Below, piece by piece: positions 46,639-55,973 of a stretch of DNA of 64,000 bases (position 1 is its first letter; each line of letters starts with the position of its first letter). The notes beneath the pieces are model-generated. The model was given only the letters and a program-made list of their open reading frames with translations. It ran no database searches and was not told the DNA's origin. The DNA is from Rhodocyclaceae bacterium. Lineage in GTDB: Bacteria > Pseudomonadota > Gammaproteobacteria > Burkholderiales > Rhodocyclaceae. Made by a program: the position numbers and the translations under genes. The DNA is taken from the NCBI GenBank assembly GCA_023383815.1, contig JAHDYG010000010.1:61521-125520 (forward strand), in the 5' to 3' direction.

Positions 46639-46663
46639 TGTGCTGTCGAGAGGTTCAATCGCC

Positions 46664-47290
46664 ATGGATGACGCCGACGAGCTCATCCCGCTGTCCGCCC
46701 TGCAGCACTGGGCCTACTGCCCACGCCAATGCGCCCTGATCCATCTGGAACAGGTGTTCGAAGACAACCTCTACACCCAACGCGGTCAGGCGGTACACGC
46801 GCGCGTCGATCAACCCGGCGTGGAGATCCGCTCCGGCCTTCGGGTCGAGCGCGCCCTGCCCGTGTGGAGCGAGCGGCTCGGCCTGATCGGCAAGGCCGAC
46901 GTGGTGGAGTTCCTGCCGGACGGCACGGCCTACCCGGTCGAATACAAGCATGGCAGCCGCAACAAGAAGGCCTCCGTAGCCGCCTGCGATGATCTGCAAC
47001 TGGCCGGACAAGCGCTCTGCCTGGAAGAGATGACCGGAAAACCGGTGCCTGAGGGTGCCTTGTTCTACGCCAGTTCGAAGCGCCGCCGATGCGTGGCGGT
47101 CACCCCCGAGTTGCTGGAACGGGTCGAGTCGGCGGCCCACGAGATCCGGCAGATGCTCGCCACTCGCCAGATGCCACCACCAGTGAACGACGACCGCTGC
47201 CGCGCCTGCTCGCTACGCGATCTGTGCCAGCCGGATACCTTGACCCGTCTCGCCGGCGCCCCCTTCAATCTCTTCGACCCGGACGCCTGA
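46664..47290 (+). CDS. cas4: Cas4 nuclease, spacer acquisition
   Basis: 208 residues from the ATG at 46664. An early cysteine in WAYCPRQCALI and the C-terminal cluster CRACSLRDLC supply the 4Fe-4S ligands. RecB-like nuclease motifs are seen at GKADVVEF and YPVEYKHGS (D, E-x-K). Cas4 trims prespacers and checks the PAM with Cas1-Cas2. An upstream TTG-type start at 46604 would cross the operator and is unlikely. Confidence 0.93.
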   Translation: MDDADELIPLSALQHWAYCPRQCALIHLEQVFEDNLYTQRGQAVHARVDQPGVEIRSGLRVERALPVWSERLGLIGKADVVEFLPDGTAYPVEYKHGSRNKKASVAACDDLQLAGQALCLEEMTGKPVPEGALFYASSKRRRCVAVTPELLERVESAAHEIRQMLATRQMPPPVNDDRCRACSLRDLCQPDTLTRLAGAPFNLFDPDA

Positions 47291-47292
47291 TC

Positions 47293-48321
47293 ATGCAGTT
47301 GCTCAATACGCTCTACGTCACGACGCCCGACAGCTATCTGCATCTGGACAACGACACCTTGCGAGTCGAGGTTGAGCGGGACACCCGGCTACGCGTACCT
47401 CTTCATCATCTTGGCGCCATCGTCTGCCTGGGCAACATCCGCCTCTCTACCCCCCTCATGCACCGAGCCGCAGACAAAGGCATTGCACTGGTCATGCTCG
47501 ACGGCAATGGCCGCTTCAAAGCGCGCCTCGAAGGCCCCGTATCCGGAAACGTGCTGCTGCGCACCGCACAGTTCGAACAGGCGCGCAATCCCGCGTTCGC
47601 GCTATCGCTTGCCCGCAGTTTCGTTGCGGGCAAGATCCGCAACTGCAGGCAGGTCCTGCTGCGCGGGGCACGCGAATCCAAGAACGACACCGAATCGCAG
47701 ACAATCGAACGAGCCGCCAACGACCTAGCTGCTAGCCTGCGCGCCTTGCCTGAAGCTGCAGACCTGGACATCCTGCGCGGCCTCGAAGGCGAAGCCGCCC
47801 GGCAATACTTCGGGGCCCTCGGCCTCCTCGTACGCGCCGATGCCCGCGTAGCCTTCCGGATGGATGGCCGCACCCGTCGCCCGCCCCGCGACCGGTTCAA
47901 TGCGCTGCTGTCGTTTTTGTACAGCATGTTGATGAACGATTGCCGGTCTGCGGTCGAGGCGGCCGGACTCGATCCTCAGGTCGGATTTCTGCACGCCGTG
48001 CGCCCCGGGCGCGCAGCGCTCGCTCTCGACCTCATGGAGGAGTTCCGTCATCTCGCGGATCGCCTCGCACTGACTCTCATCAACCGCAATCAGATCTCCG
48101 ACGACGACTTCGACGTTCGTGAAGGCGGCGCGGTCCTACTCGAAGGAGATGCCCGCAAGCGGGTGGTCGTGGCATGGCAAGAACGCAAACAGGAAGAGCT
48201 GACTCATGGTCTGCTCGCTCAACCTCTTCCCCTGGGTCTCATCCCGCTCGTGCAAGCGCGCCTCATCGCCCGCACCGTACGCGGGGAGACTTCGGAGTAT
48301 CCGCCCTGGCTCATGAGGTGA
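47293..48321 (+). CDS. cas1: Cas1 integrase
   Basis: 342 residues from the ATG at 47293, two bases after cas4. Catalytic region: Glu in GLEGEAARQYFGAL, His in VGFLHAVRPGRAALALDLMEEFRHLADRL and Asp/Glu in the same block. It integrates new spacers together with Cas2. The frame is open further upstream but in the wrong frame relative to cas4. Confidence 0.96.
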   Translation: MQLLNTLYVTTPDSYLHLDNDTLRVEVERDTRLRVPLHHLGAIVCLGNIRLSTPLMHRAADKGIALVMLDGNGRFKARLEGPVSGNVLLRTAQFEQARNPAFALSLARSFVAGKIRNCRQVLLRGARESKNDTESQTIERAANDLAASLRALPEAADLDILRGLEGEAARQYFGALGLLVRADARVAFRMDGRTRRPPRDRFNALLSFLYSMLMNDCRSAVEAAGLDPQVGFLHAVRPGRAALALDLMEEFRHLADRLALTLINRNQISDDDFDVREGGAVLLEGDARKRVVVAWQERKQEELTHGLLAQPLPLGLIPLVQARLIARTVRGETSEYPPWLMR

Positions 48322-48324
48322 CGC

Positions 48325-48615
48325 ATGTTGGTAATTGCCTGCTACGACATCAACACCGAAACACGCGCAGGCCGTCGCCGCCTGCGTCGCGTGGCCAGAG
48401 TTTGCGAGGGCATCGGACAACGGGTCCAGAAATCTGTGTTCGAGTTCCAGATCGATCGGATGCAATTCGAAGCACTCGAGTTGCATCTGCTTGGTGAGAT
48501 CAACCTGGAAGAAGACAACTTGCGCCTCTACCGGCTTCCGGACAGCAGAGGCTCCGAGGTCCGTGAACATGGAACCTTCCGCGCCACCGATTTCGATGGA
48601 CCTCTCGTGCTGTAA
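48325..48615 (+). CDS. cas2: Cas2 adaptation nuclease fold protein
   Basis: 96 residues, three bases after cas1. Ferredoxin-like fold with the N-terminal Asp in [41 protein letters not shown]. It forms the centre of the Cas1-Cas2 integrase. The leader and CRISPR array follow directly. Confidence 0.96.
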   Translation: MLVIACYDINTETRAGRRRLRRVARVCEGIGQRVQKSVFEFQIDRMQFEALELHLLGEINLEEDNLRLYRLPDSRGSEVREHGTFRATDFDGPLVL

Positions 48616-48802
48616 CATCGACGATGCGCGAACCTGGAGTGGCGTCAGATCGCAGGAAGGTTCACGCAAAAGGCAAGACTCTGAATTTGCATGGATTTCT
48701 AGATCACACCCTATGATTCGACCAACCGTCACGAGGCTCCACATGCTGGTTCGCGCAACACACTGCGTTCAGCCGGTCGAATCAATGAATTGCAGATGAA
48801 GA
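48616..48802 (+). promoter_or_regulatory. CRISPR leader
   Basis: 187 bases between the cas2 stop and the first repeat, more AT-rich than the flanking genes (for example around 48675-48715). By position at the cas2 end, opposite to the end where repeats degenerate, this is the leader that holds the array promoter and integration signals. Confidence 0.75.
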
Positions 48803-51800
48803 GCATCGCCCCCCGGCAACGGGGGGCGTGGATTGAAACATCGCCTGAACCCACCGCTCGACCCAAGCATAGTCAGCATCGCCCCCCGGCAACGGGGGGC
48901 GTGGATTGAAACTCGACATCCAGCCGAAGCTGATCGTCGATCTTTTCGCATCGCCCCCCGGCAACGGGGGGCGTGGATTGAAACTACGAAGAAAGGAACG
49001 AAGCATGAGCCAGAACACGCATCGCCCCCCGGCAACGGGGGGCGTGGATTGAAACAGGCTGTCGAGGTTGCCCAGCGAGCCGGTGCGGTAAGCATCGCCC
49101 CCCGGCAACGGGGGGCGTGGATTGAAACAGCCGCAGCCGCTCGACTTGCTGCGACAACAGCGCATCGCCCCCCGGCAACGGGGGGCGTGGATTGAAACAC
49201 GCCTTGCCTATTCATGCAACGCGCCCGGCTCGCGCATCGCCCCCCGGCAACGGGGGGCGTGGATTGAAACGTCGATACCGGCGATCCTGCAACGTCCTCG
49301 CTCCGCGCATCGCCCCCCGGCAACGGGGGGCGTGGATTGAAACGTTCTCATCGCGGCGCTCGCGCCGGATCATGCGGCGCATCGCCCCCCGGCAACGGGG
49401 GGCGTGGATTGAAACATCGAAGAGCACCACAAGCCCGACATGCTGCGCGGCATCGCCCCCCGGCAACGGGGGGCGTGGATTGAAACTGTGCCCACAGGTC
49501 GAGGCGTTCTTCGAGCCAGATGCATCGCCCCCCGGCAACGGGGGGCGTGGATTGAAACGTAATCCCCTGGATCGTCGAACAGCAACACACACGGCATCGC
49601 CCCCCGGCAACGGGGGGCGTGGATTGAAACGTCCCGGATGGCACCGTAGGCGCGAGCGCCTTCCGCATCGCCCCCCGGCAACGGGGGGCGTGGATTGAAA
49701 CCCATGTTTAATCGGAGCAAGAGCGGGCCGCGCGGGCATCGCCCCCCGGCAACGGGGGGCGTGGATTGAAACGTCAACCTGCTGTGGGGCGAGGCGACCG
49801 GCGAGGACGCATCGCCCCCCGGCAACGGGGGGCGTGGATTGAAACCCGATCGAAGACTGACCCCCACCCATGCTCCCAGGCATCGCCCCCCGGCAACGGG
49901 GGGCGTGGATTGAAACGATCATCAGGAACACATGCTCGTCGCCCTCTCAGACGCATCGCCCCCCGGCAACGGGGGGCGTGGATTGAAACTGCCCATGATT
50001 CAAGGTTCCTTGTGTTGAGGGGGGCATCGCCCCCCGGCAACGGGGGGCGTGGATTGAAACTCTACAAGGCGTACGGCATCGGCGACTTTGCCGAGCATCG
50101 CCCCCCGGCAACGGGGGGCGTGGATTGAAACATCACGCACGGAACCATGGATGAGATAGACGCTCAGCATCGCCCCCCGGCAACGGGGGGCGTGGATTGA
50201 AACTTTTGCTGCAGCGTGTTGTCCTTGTGCCGCGCCAGGGCATCGCCCCCCGGCAACGGGGGGCGTGGATTGAAACGCGCGCCTTGGCGTCCATTGCCGC
50301 ATCGGACGACCGCATCGCCCCCCGGCAACGGGGGGCGTGGATTGAAACTGCCATGTGCGCCTTGTAGCGGTCGCCGAGCAGGCGGCATCGCCCCCCGGCA
50401 ACGGGGGGCGTGGATTGAAACGCTGCGTTCGCCGCGCTGGTCAATCGCACAGATCGCATCGCCCCCCGGCAACGGGGGGCGTGGATTGAAACGATGCTCC
50501 GCAAGATGGGCATCCAAGCTCATGACTAGCATCGCCCCCCGGCAACGGGGGGCGTGGATTGAAACCTCCAGGGGGTTACTTGATCAGCAGCGGGCGGGCG
50601 CATCGCCCCCCGGCAACGGGGGGCGTGGATTGAAACTGGTCGTGCTGCTTGTGCTCGCCATCCTCGTCACTGGCATCGCCCCCCCCGGCAACGGGGGGCG
50701 TGGATTGAAACTTGAAGTCGTTGATCGGCACCTGCAGGGACACTCGCATCGCCCCCCGGCAACGGGGGGCGTGGATTGAAACGCGGCAGCAGCGCGGGAG
50801 TTGCGCTGGCCCACGGGCATCGCCCCCCGGCAACGGGGGGCGTGGATTGAAACGTCAGATCTGCGGGCCTGCGTCTTGAGGGATCACGCATCGCCCCCCG
50901 GCAACGGGGGGCGTGGATTGAAACTACTGGGGGACGAGTTTGCAGCCACAGTGTTTGCATGCATCGCCCCCCGGCAACGGGGGGCGTGGATTGAAACTCG
51001 ACCCAGGGGCGTCGGACGTGCCTGGCTCAGGCGCATCGCCCCCCGGCAACGGGGGGCGTGGATTGAAACCTCCGGACGGGTTACGCAGATCAAGGACGCA
51101 GGCGCATCGCCCCCCGGCAACGGGGGGCGTGGATTGAAACCGCTGAGGCGGCTCTGCTGGTGTTCGGTGATCGGCGCATCGCCCCCCGGCAACGGGGGGC
51201 GTGGATTGAAACCGCGACTGCGTCTGAATCCGCATCGGCCACTGTTGGCATCGCCCCCCGGCAACGGGGGGCGTGGATTGAAACATGGCATTGCCAGAGA
51301 TTGAGCGAGCGGTCATAGGCATCGCCCCCCGGCAACGGGGGGCGTGGATTGAAACCGTTCACCGTGCACACTGGGCATCTTTGGGAGTTAGCATCGCCCC
51401 CCGGCAACGGGGGGCGTGGATTGAAACTGGTAGCTACCCTGTGCACAGGTCGCGAGAGCTATGGCATCGCCCCCCGGCAACGGGGGGCGTGGATTGAAAC
51501 AGAGGATCGCTCACAAATGACGACGAGCGGAAAGTGCATCGCCCCCCGGCAACGGGGGGCGTGGATTGAAACTGGTGCCGGACCCGCGCCACGAGGGGCG
51601 CACCTTCGCATCGCCCCCCGGCAACGGGGGGCGTGGATTGAAACTCGAACGGGGTGGCCGAAATCGCTGCGACGTTGCCGCATCGCCCCCCGGCAACGGG
51701 GGGCGTGGATTGAAACCAGCTAACCCCGCTGGTGGCGCCGCTGAACACCTGGCATCGCCCCCCGGCAACGGGGGGCGTGGATTGAAACCAGAAGATTCCG

Positions 51801-52356
51801 GACGGCTTGTCTGGATGGCCGAGCATCGCCCCCCGGCAACGGGGGGCGTGGATTGAAACGCGCTGCAGGTTGCCTTCGGGCGTGGCGAAGAAAAGCATCG
51901 CCCCCCGGCAACGGGGGGCGTGGATTGAAACCCGGTAGGAGATGTCGCAAGGTTCTCACCCACCATGCATCGCCCCCCGGCAACGGGGGGCGTGGATTGA
52001 AACTAGAGTCTACGCGCACAAAAACATGCGAGACCAGGCATCGCCCCCCGGCAACGGGGGGCGTGGATTGAAACCTGTGCCACTACAATAGATGCCGGCG
52101 CCATTGATGCATCGCCCCCCGGCAACGGGGGGCGTGGATTGAAACAAGCGTCAGTCGACCATCTGCCTGAACAAGCAAGGCATCGCCCCTCGGCAACGGG
52201 GGGCGTGGATTGAAACGCGCTCAACGCCGCGTACCACTGGCGCAAAGAGCATCGCCCCTCGGCAACGGGGGGCGTGGATTGAAACTGTCACGTGGTGGTG
52301 TCACGGTGAGCCTTGCGGAGCATCGCCCCTCGGCAACGGGGGGCGTGGATTGAAAC
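48803..52356 (+). CRISPR. Type I-C CRISPR array, 50 repeats and 49 spacers
   Basis: The repeat is 37 bases, starting GCATCGCCCCCCGG and ending CGTGGATTGAAAC, with a CCCCCC/GGGGGG stem and the ATTGAAAC tail typical of type I-C. I counted 50 copies starting at 48803 and ending at 52356, with spacers of 32-36 bases. Repeat 27 (50673-50711) has two extra C (39 bases). The last three (52180, 52249, 52320) carry C to T at position 11, marking the old distal end. All other repeats appear identical. Orientation is the same as the cas genes, with new spacers entering at 48.8 kb. Confidence 0.97.
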
Positions 52357-52420
52357 TTCGAATCTACCTCGCAGCCGGCGACCACGCTGTTCGAACTGCC
52401 GGACAGGCAGCTCAGAAATG

Positions 52421-52954
52421 GAGTCGCTCGACGCATCCAGCACGCCCAAGCGCTTTCTATGGCGACAGGAACCGGGCGGCCATCACACGGCGGATGAAGG
52501 AGCATTTCTCCTGGTTCAATCGGCGACGTTTGGACGGCGGCATTGCGTTCAAGAGATGCAGGGCTACTTCCGAGCCCTCCACCCGGACCAGGCTGTTTCC
52601 GTGGAGCAGCTCCTGGAGACTGGACGCCTTAACGGTTTCCGCTTGGCATGCAACCCAACGGTCACCCGAGCGGACAAACGCTACGCCCTCGCCGGGAACC
52701 ATGAACAACTCGCCTGGCTAGCAAGGCAGGGCGCGCAACACGGTTTCGCGCTTGAGAACGTCCGGATCAGCCGAAGCGAGCGGATCATCTTGCGACAGCA
52801 TCAGACCGGTCAGCGGATTACCTTGCAAGCGGTGCAGTTTGGCGGCGCACTGCGGGTTGTTGCTCCCGAGCAAACGCAGAAGGCCTTGCTGAACGGAATT
52901 TGGGCACGCGAAAGCGTTTGGGATGGGGATGTGTCGCTCGCGCCCATCTGTTGA
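52421..52954 (+). pseudogene. cas6e: Decayed cas6e (type I-E crRNA endonuclease) at the distal end of the array
   Basis: From about 52440 the plus strand encodes Cas6e-like features in order: KRFLWRQEPGG, FLLVQSATF, QGYFRALHPDQAV, a GFRLACNPTVTRADKRYALAGNHEQLAWLARQGAQHGFAL block, then LQAVQFGGALRVVAPEQTQKALLNGI. The expected GIGHAKAFGMGMLSLAPI ending appears only after an extra T near 52900 and a missing base near 52932. The N-terminal 40-50 residues and the start codon are gone. Type I-C does not use Cas6, so this is a leftover of another system. No function expected. Confidence 0.65.
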
Positions 52955-52997
52955 TTTGTTCTATCATTTGATGGCACAAGTCAACGCGAGCGCTGCC

Positions 52998-53339
52998 ATG
53001 GAAACCTTTACCGTACGAGATCTTCGTGAACGCACCGGCGAACTCATTCGCGGGGCGGAGCAAGGGCATTTGTCGGTCATCACCAAGCACGGCAATCCAG
53101 TCTTCGTCGCAGTACCGTTCGACGATACGTTGCTGGAGAGCGGCGTGCGGGTCAGCTTGGCGCTGAAATTTTTCGACGATGGCACGCTATCACTAGCCCA
53201 GGCAGCCAAGTTGTCGGGGGTCGGGATCGAGGCCTTCATCGAGCGGGCGGGCGCGGCGGGCGTTACGGTCGTCCGGACCACGCCGGAGGAACTGGATGAA
53301 GAACTTGGAGTGATTGCCCGGTATGGTCGTCGCGGATAG
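52998..53339 (+). CDS. Antitoxin, Phd/YefM N-terminus joined to a UPF0175 domain
   Basis: 113 residues from the ATG at 52998 (METFTVRDLRERTGELIRGAEQG); another ATG at 52971 is possible. The N-terminal part is the Phd/YefM fold (VITKHGNPVFVAVPFDD). The C-terminal part (GVRVSLALKFFDDGTLSLAQAAKLSGVGIEAFIERAGAAGV) is the UPF0175 winged-helix-like domain. It overlaps the next gene by 17 bases, as antitoxin-toxin pairs do. Confidence 0.8.
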   Translation: METFTVRDLRERTGELIRGAEQGHLSVITKHGNPVFVAVPFDDTLLESGVRVSLALKFFDDGTLSLAQAAKLSGVGIEAFIERAGAAGVTVVRTTPEELDEELGVIARYGRRG

Positions 53340-53805
53340 CGGGCCGCTCATCGCGCTGGCTCGGCTGGACTTGTTGCGGCTCTTGCCGGACCAGTTCAAG
53401 ATGGTATCCGTACCCGAGGTTGTTTTTCGCGAATGCACTCACTACGGAGATCGCCCTGGGGCACGCGCCATTGTCAGGGCAAGCGAGGCGGGCCTGTTTA
53501 CGCGGATCGTAGTGCCGGATGCCGAGCAGTTTGCGGCCGATCATCTTCTGGATGTCGGTGAGTCGGCCGCGCTGTTGCTTGCGCAAAGCCGTTCGGTGCC
53601 GGTTCTGGTTGACGAACGCAAGGCCCGGCGTGTTGCGTCGCTGCTTGGTATCCCCACCGTCGGAACGGTAGGTGTTCTGGTTGCCGCGCGGATTGCCGAG
53701 CAAATCGGCCCGCTGCCGCCAATCTTTTCGCAGCTTCATCAGTTCGGTTATCGACTGTCTGACAAGCTGATACAGGACGCACTGCGCCGGACGCACGAGG
53801 CCTGA
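53323..53805 (+). CDS. DUF3368 PIN-like toxin
   Basis: 160 residues from the ATG at 53323. The fold is PIN-like: VVADSGPLIALARLDLL with the first Asp, VPEVVFRECTHYGDRPG with the Glu, LDVGESAALLLAQ and VLVDERKARRVASLLGIPTVGTVGVL with the last acidic residues. DUF3368 proteins are usually paired with UPF0175 antitoxins. Probably a ribonuclease toxin. Confidence 0.82.
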   Translation: MVVADSGPLIALARLDLLRLLPDQFKMVSVPEVVFRECTHYGDRPGARAIVRASEAGLFTRIVVPDAEQFAADHLLDVGESAALLLAQSRSVPVLVDERKARRVASLLGIPTVGTVGVLVAARIAEQIGPLPPIFSQLHQFGYRLSDKLIQDALRRTHEA

Positions 53806-53815
53806 GTTTGCGAAT

Positions 53816-53849
53816 CCCCCCACAACCCAGTGCCCTGGGTTGCGGGGGC
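53816..53849. terminator. Bidirectional terminator-like hairpin
   Basis: Stem CCCCC-A-CAACCCAG, loop TGCC, CTGGGTTG-C-GGGGG, one A.C mismatch. It lies between the converging PIN toxin and lipase genes. There is no U-tract, but the stem is strong. Confidence 0.6.
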
Positions 53850-53882
53850 TGAAGACCGGAGTCCGGAAAAGCCGGAGCCTCC

Positions 53883-55130
53883 CTACTGAAGCTTGCTCAG
53901 GTAGCGCGCGTGGTCGCGGTAGAAGGTGCGTGGGGATCGGAAGTCGAGTGGGTTGAACATCCAGGTCTGGCCGATGATGTCCATGTGGTCCCAGCTGTCC
54001 CACAGGCCGAGGTGGTTCCACTGGCCCTTGCGCGGGTTGGCGGGGTCGAAGGCAACGACGGTGGCGCCGTGCGGGGCGCGCATGCTGATCGTGTTGACGA
54101 CGGTGTCGTTCTTGAACCAGGTGTGATCGATGCGCACTTCGCCCGGCGCCGGTGACAGGTTGCGGTAGGCGCCCATCCAGAGCGCGCCGGGCGAGAGGAT
54201 GGCGGCGGCGGTCGGGATCGGGTATTCGTGGCCGGTCAGGATGCCGCGCATCGTCGAGGCGGTGGAGAGCGAGAAGTAGTACACGTCGGGGTGGGTCCTG
54301 ACCCAGCCGTTGAGTTCGAGCGCGCCTTCCGGTGAGAGATCCCAGGCCGACAGATCCTTGGTGTGGCCTGGCTGCAGCAGGGGGGATGCGCGCATGCGGG
54401 CAACGTAATCTCGGAAGCGCTCACCCGGGCGGCGGGCAAGGCCCCACTGATCGAGCTTGAAGTCGTAGAGATTGGTGGCGAGCGTGCTGGATCCGGTGGC
54501 GCCGGCGACGGCGCCCGCGAGTTGCTCGGCCATGTCGAAGGTGAAGGTGTACACGCCCTTGGTCAGCGTGGTGCCCATGTGCGGCGAGGAAAGGGTCGTG
54601 ACGCTGCGCACCCAGTGCTTGCCGCCACGAAAGATCTCGGCGACCTGTGCGCCCGATGCGGCGCGTTCTTCGGGGGAGCCTTCCCTGAGCAGCTGGACGA
54701 GCAGGCGTGCGGTCTGCCCGCCCTGGCTGTGGGCGATGATGTTGACCTTGCGCTCTTCGCTCCATTGCGGATGCAGGGCGGTGTAGCAGCGGCCGTAGCG
54801 GGCGTGCCCGTGCTTGCGGGCGTGCGCTTCGCCGTAGTCGACGCAGCCGCCCTTCATCTGGTACCAGGCCTCGATGGCCCGATCCCAGTTGGAGCTGACC
54901 GGGCCGACCGCGACGGTGACAGCGGGGATGCCGTCGTCACGCAGATCGGCCTCGAAATCCTGGCCGATGCCACCCCAGTACTTGACTCCGAGCATCTCGT
55001 CGCGCCCCCAGCCCAGGAAACCATGAATGAACATCACGGTATCGCCCGGGGCGGCGAGCAGTGGAACGGGTGCGACGCTTGTCGCCACGAAAAGGCAAAG
55101 TGCGGCCAGCGACCGCTTCGAATCGAGCAT
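53883..55130 (-). CDS. Secreted triacylglycerol lipase, family I.5-like
   Basis: 415 residues. Signal peptide at 1-27 (LAALCLFVATSVAPVPLLAA). The mature part begins with the oxyanion motif VMFIHGFLGWGRDEMLGVKYWGG. The nucleophile elbow is AHSQGG (Ser135), where Ala replaces the first Gly, the feature of Geobacillus/Staphylococcus-type family I.5 lipases. A LSSPHMGTTL segment follows, and the last His is probably in WDHMDIIG. A CAAAC-N4-GTTTG-type operator about 160 bases upstream ties it to the fatty acid regulon. Confidence 0.85.
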   Translation of the reverse strand: MLDSKRSLAALCLFVATSVAPVPLLAAPGDTVMFIHGFLGWGRDEMLGVKYWGGIGQDFEADLRDDGIPAVTVAVGPVSSNWDRAIEAWYQMKGGCVDYGEAHARKHGHARYGRCYTALHPQWSEERKVNIIAHSQGGQTARLLVQLLREGSPEERAASGAQVAEIFRGGKHWVRSVTTLSSPHMGTTLTKGVYTFTFDMAEQLAGAVAGATGSSTLATNLYDFKLDQWGLARRPGERFRDYVARMRASPLLQPGHTKDLSAWDLSPEGALELNGWVRTHPDVYYFSLSTASTMRGILTGHEYPIPTAAAILSPGALWMGAYRNLSPAPGEVRIDHTWFKNDTVVNTISMRAPHGATVVAFDPANPRKGQWNHLGLWDSWDHMDIIGQTWMFNPLDFRSPRTFYRDHARYLSKLQ

Positions 55131-55286
55131 GTTCTCCTCCTGTTCTGGTTTTCTGGTCTGGACTGCTGGCGCTGCGTGGGCAGCGCGGATGGCGTTCGAA
55201 ACGGGGGGTTGCTGCGGCTTCCCGGGCTCCGCGGATGGCGGTGCATCGATTCGCCCGGCTCGGGGCCGGGCAGCACGAAGGGAAGT

Positions 55287-55308
55287 GATTCGAACGTTCG
55301 TTTGAACC
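55287..55308. promoter_or_regulatory. TetR operator-like palindrome upstream of the lipase (site 3)
   Basis: GATTCGAAC-GTTC-GTTTGAACC matches 17 of 22 positions of the perfect site in front of tetR. It lies about 157 bases upstream of the lipase start, inside the 318-base gap 55131-55448, which holds no gene and otherwise shows nothing recognisable. Confidence 0.65.
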
Positions 55309-55448
55309 CTAATCGATGCCAGTTGGTTTCGTCAATGCAGGAATGGAATCCGTTCGACGGAACAGGGCACACGGCCAGCCGCGCGCCAGCTTGCCTGTCT
55401 CGGCGCCGCGCGGATAATGGTCCAGGATGCGTTCAGGAGGATCGGGGG

Positions 55449-55973
55449 ATGCGGATCGTATGGACGATGGCCCTGCTGCTGGCGGCCCTGCCGGTGCAGG
55501 CGCAGGTGTACAAATGCACCGAGGACGGACGGACGGTGTATCAGGATCATCCGTGCGCCAGCGGTGGTGAGCGGATCGAGGCGCCGCCCAGCCCCACCGC
55601 AGGGCCTGGAGCGGGCACGGACGCGGATGCCGATGCAGCCGCGGCCAGGGCGGAGTCGCTCAAGCGCATGCGCGAGCTGGCCGACGAGGCCGAGCGCGCC
55701 CGCAAGCTGCGTGAAGTCGACCAGGCGATCGCCCGCAGCCGCTCGCGCCTGCAGCGGCTCGAAGCGGATCACCGGCGCGAGCTGGAAGCGCTCGACAAGC
55801 GCCTCAAGTCAGCACGCGGCGATTTTGCCCAGGCGACCCCCGAGACGCTGGCGCGCGAGATGAGCATCGACCGCGAGCGCGAGCGGGCGATCCGCCGCTA
55901 TGACGAGAACGTCAAGACCGAGAACAAGCGCATCGAAGAGCTCGAGAAGCAGCGCGCCGAAATGACGGAGTGA
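55449..55973 (+). CDS. DUF4124 domain exported protein
   Basis: 174 residues from the ATG at 55449 with GGGGG upstream. Signal peptide IVWTMALLLAALPVQA, then the DUF4124 motif QVYKCTEDGRTVYQDHPC with two cysteines likely disulphide bonded. The C-terminal half is a charged coiled coil (SLKRMRELADEAERARKLREVDQAIARSRSRLQRLEAD...). Periplasmic; function unknown. Confidence 0.8.
   Translation: MRIVWTMALLLAALPVQAQVYKCTEDGRTVYQDHPCASGGERIEAPPSPTAGPGAGTDADADAAAARAESLKRMRELADEAERARKLREVDQAIARSRSRLQRLEADHRRELEALDKRLKSARGDFAQATPETLAREMSIDRERERAIRRYDENVKTENKRIEELEKQRAEMTE

Noticed and set aside
45931..46658. vapBC as part of a mobile insertion with flanking repeats
   Set aside because: No direct or inverted repeats, transposase or target duplication are visible around it, and the junction with cas7c is a tight 4-base overlap.
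48803..52356. Self-targeting spacers against this window
   Set aside because: I saw no spacer that obviously matches the flanking genes by eye, but I could not search all 49 spacers, so no claim is made.
48769..52505. Many short frames across the array giving repeated GGRGLK, RQRGAWIET or PPLPGGDA peptides
   Set aside because: These are translations of the CRISPR repeats, not proteins.
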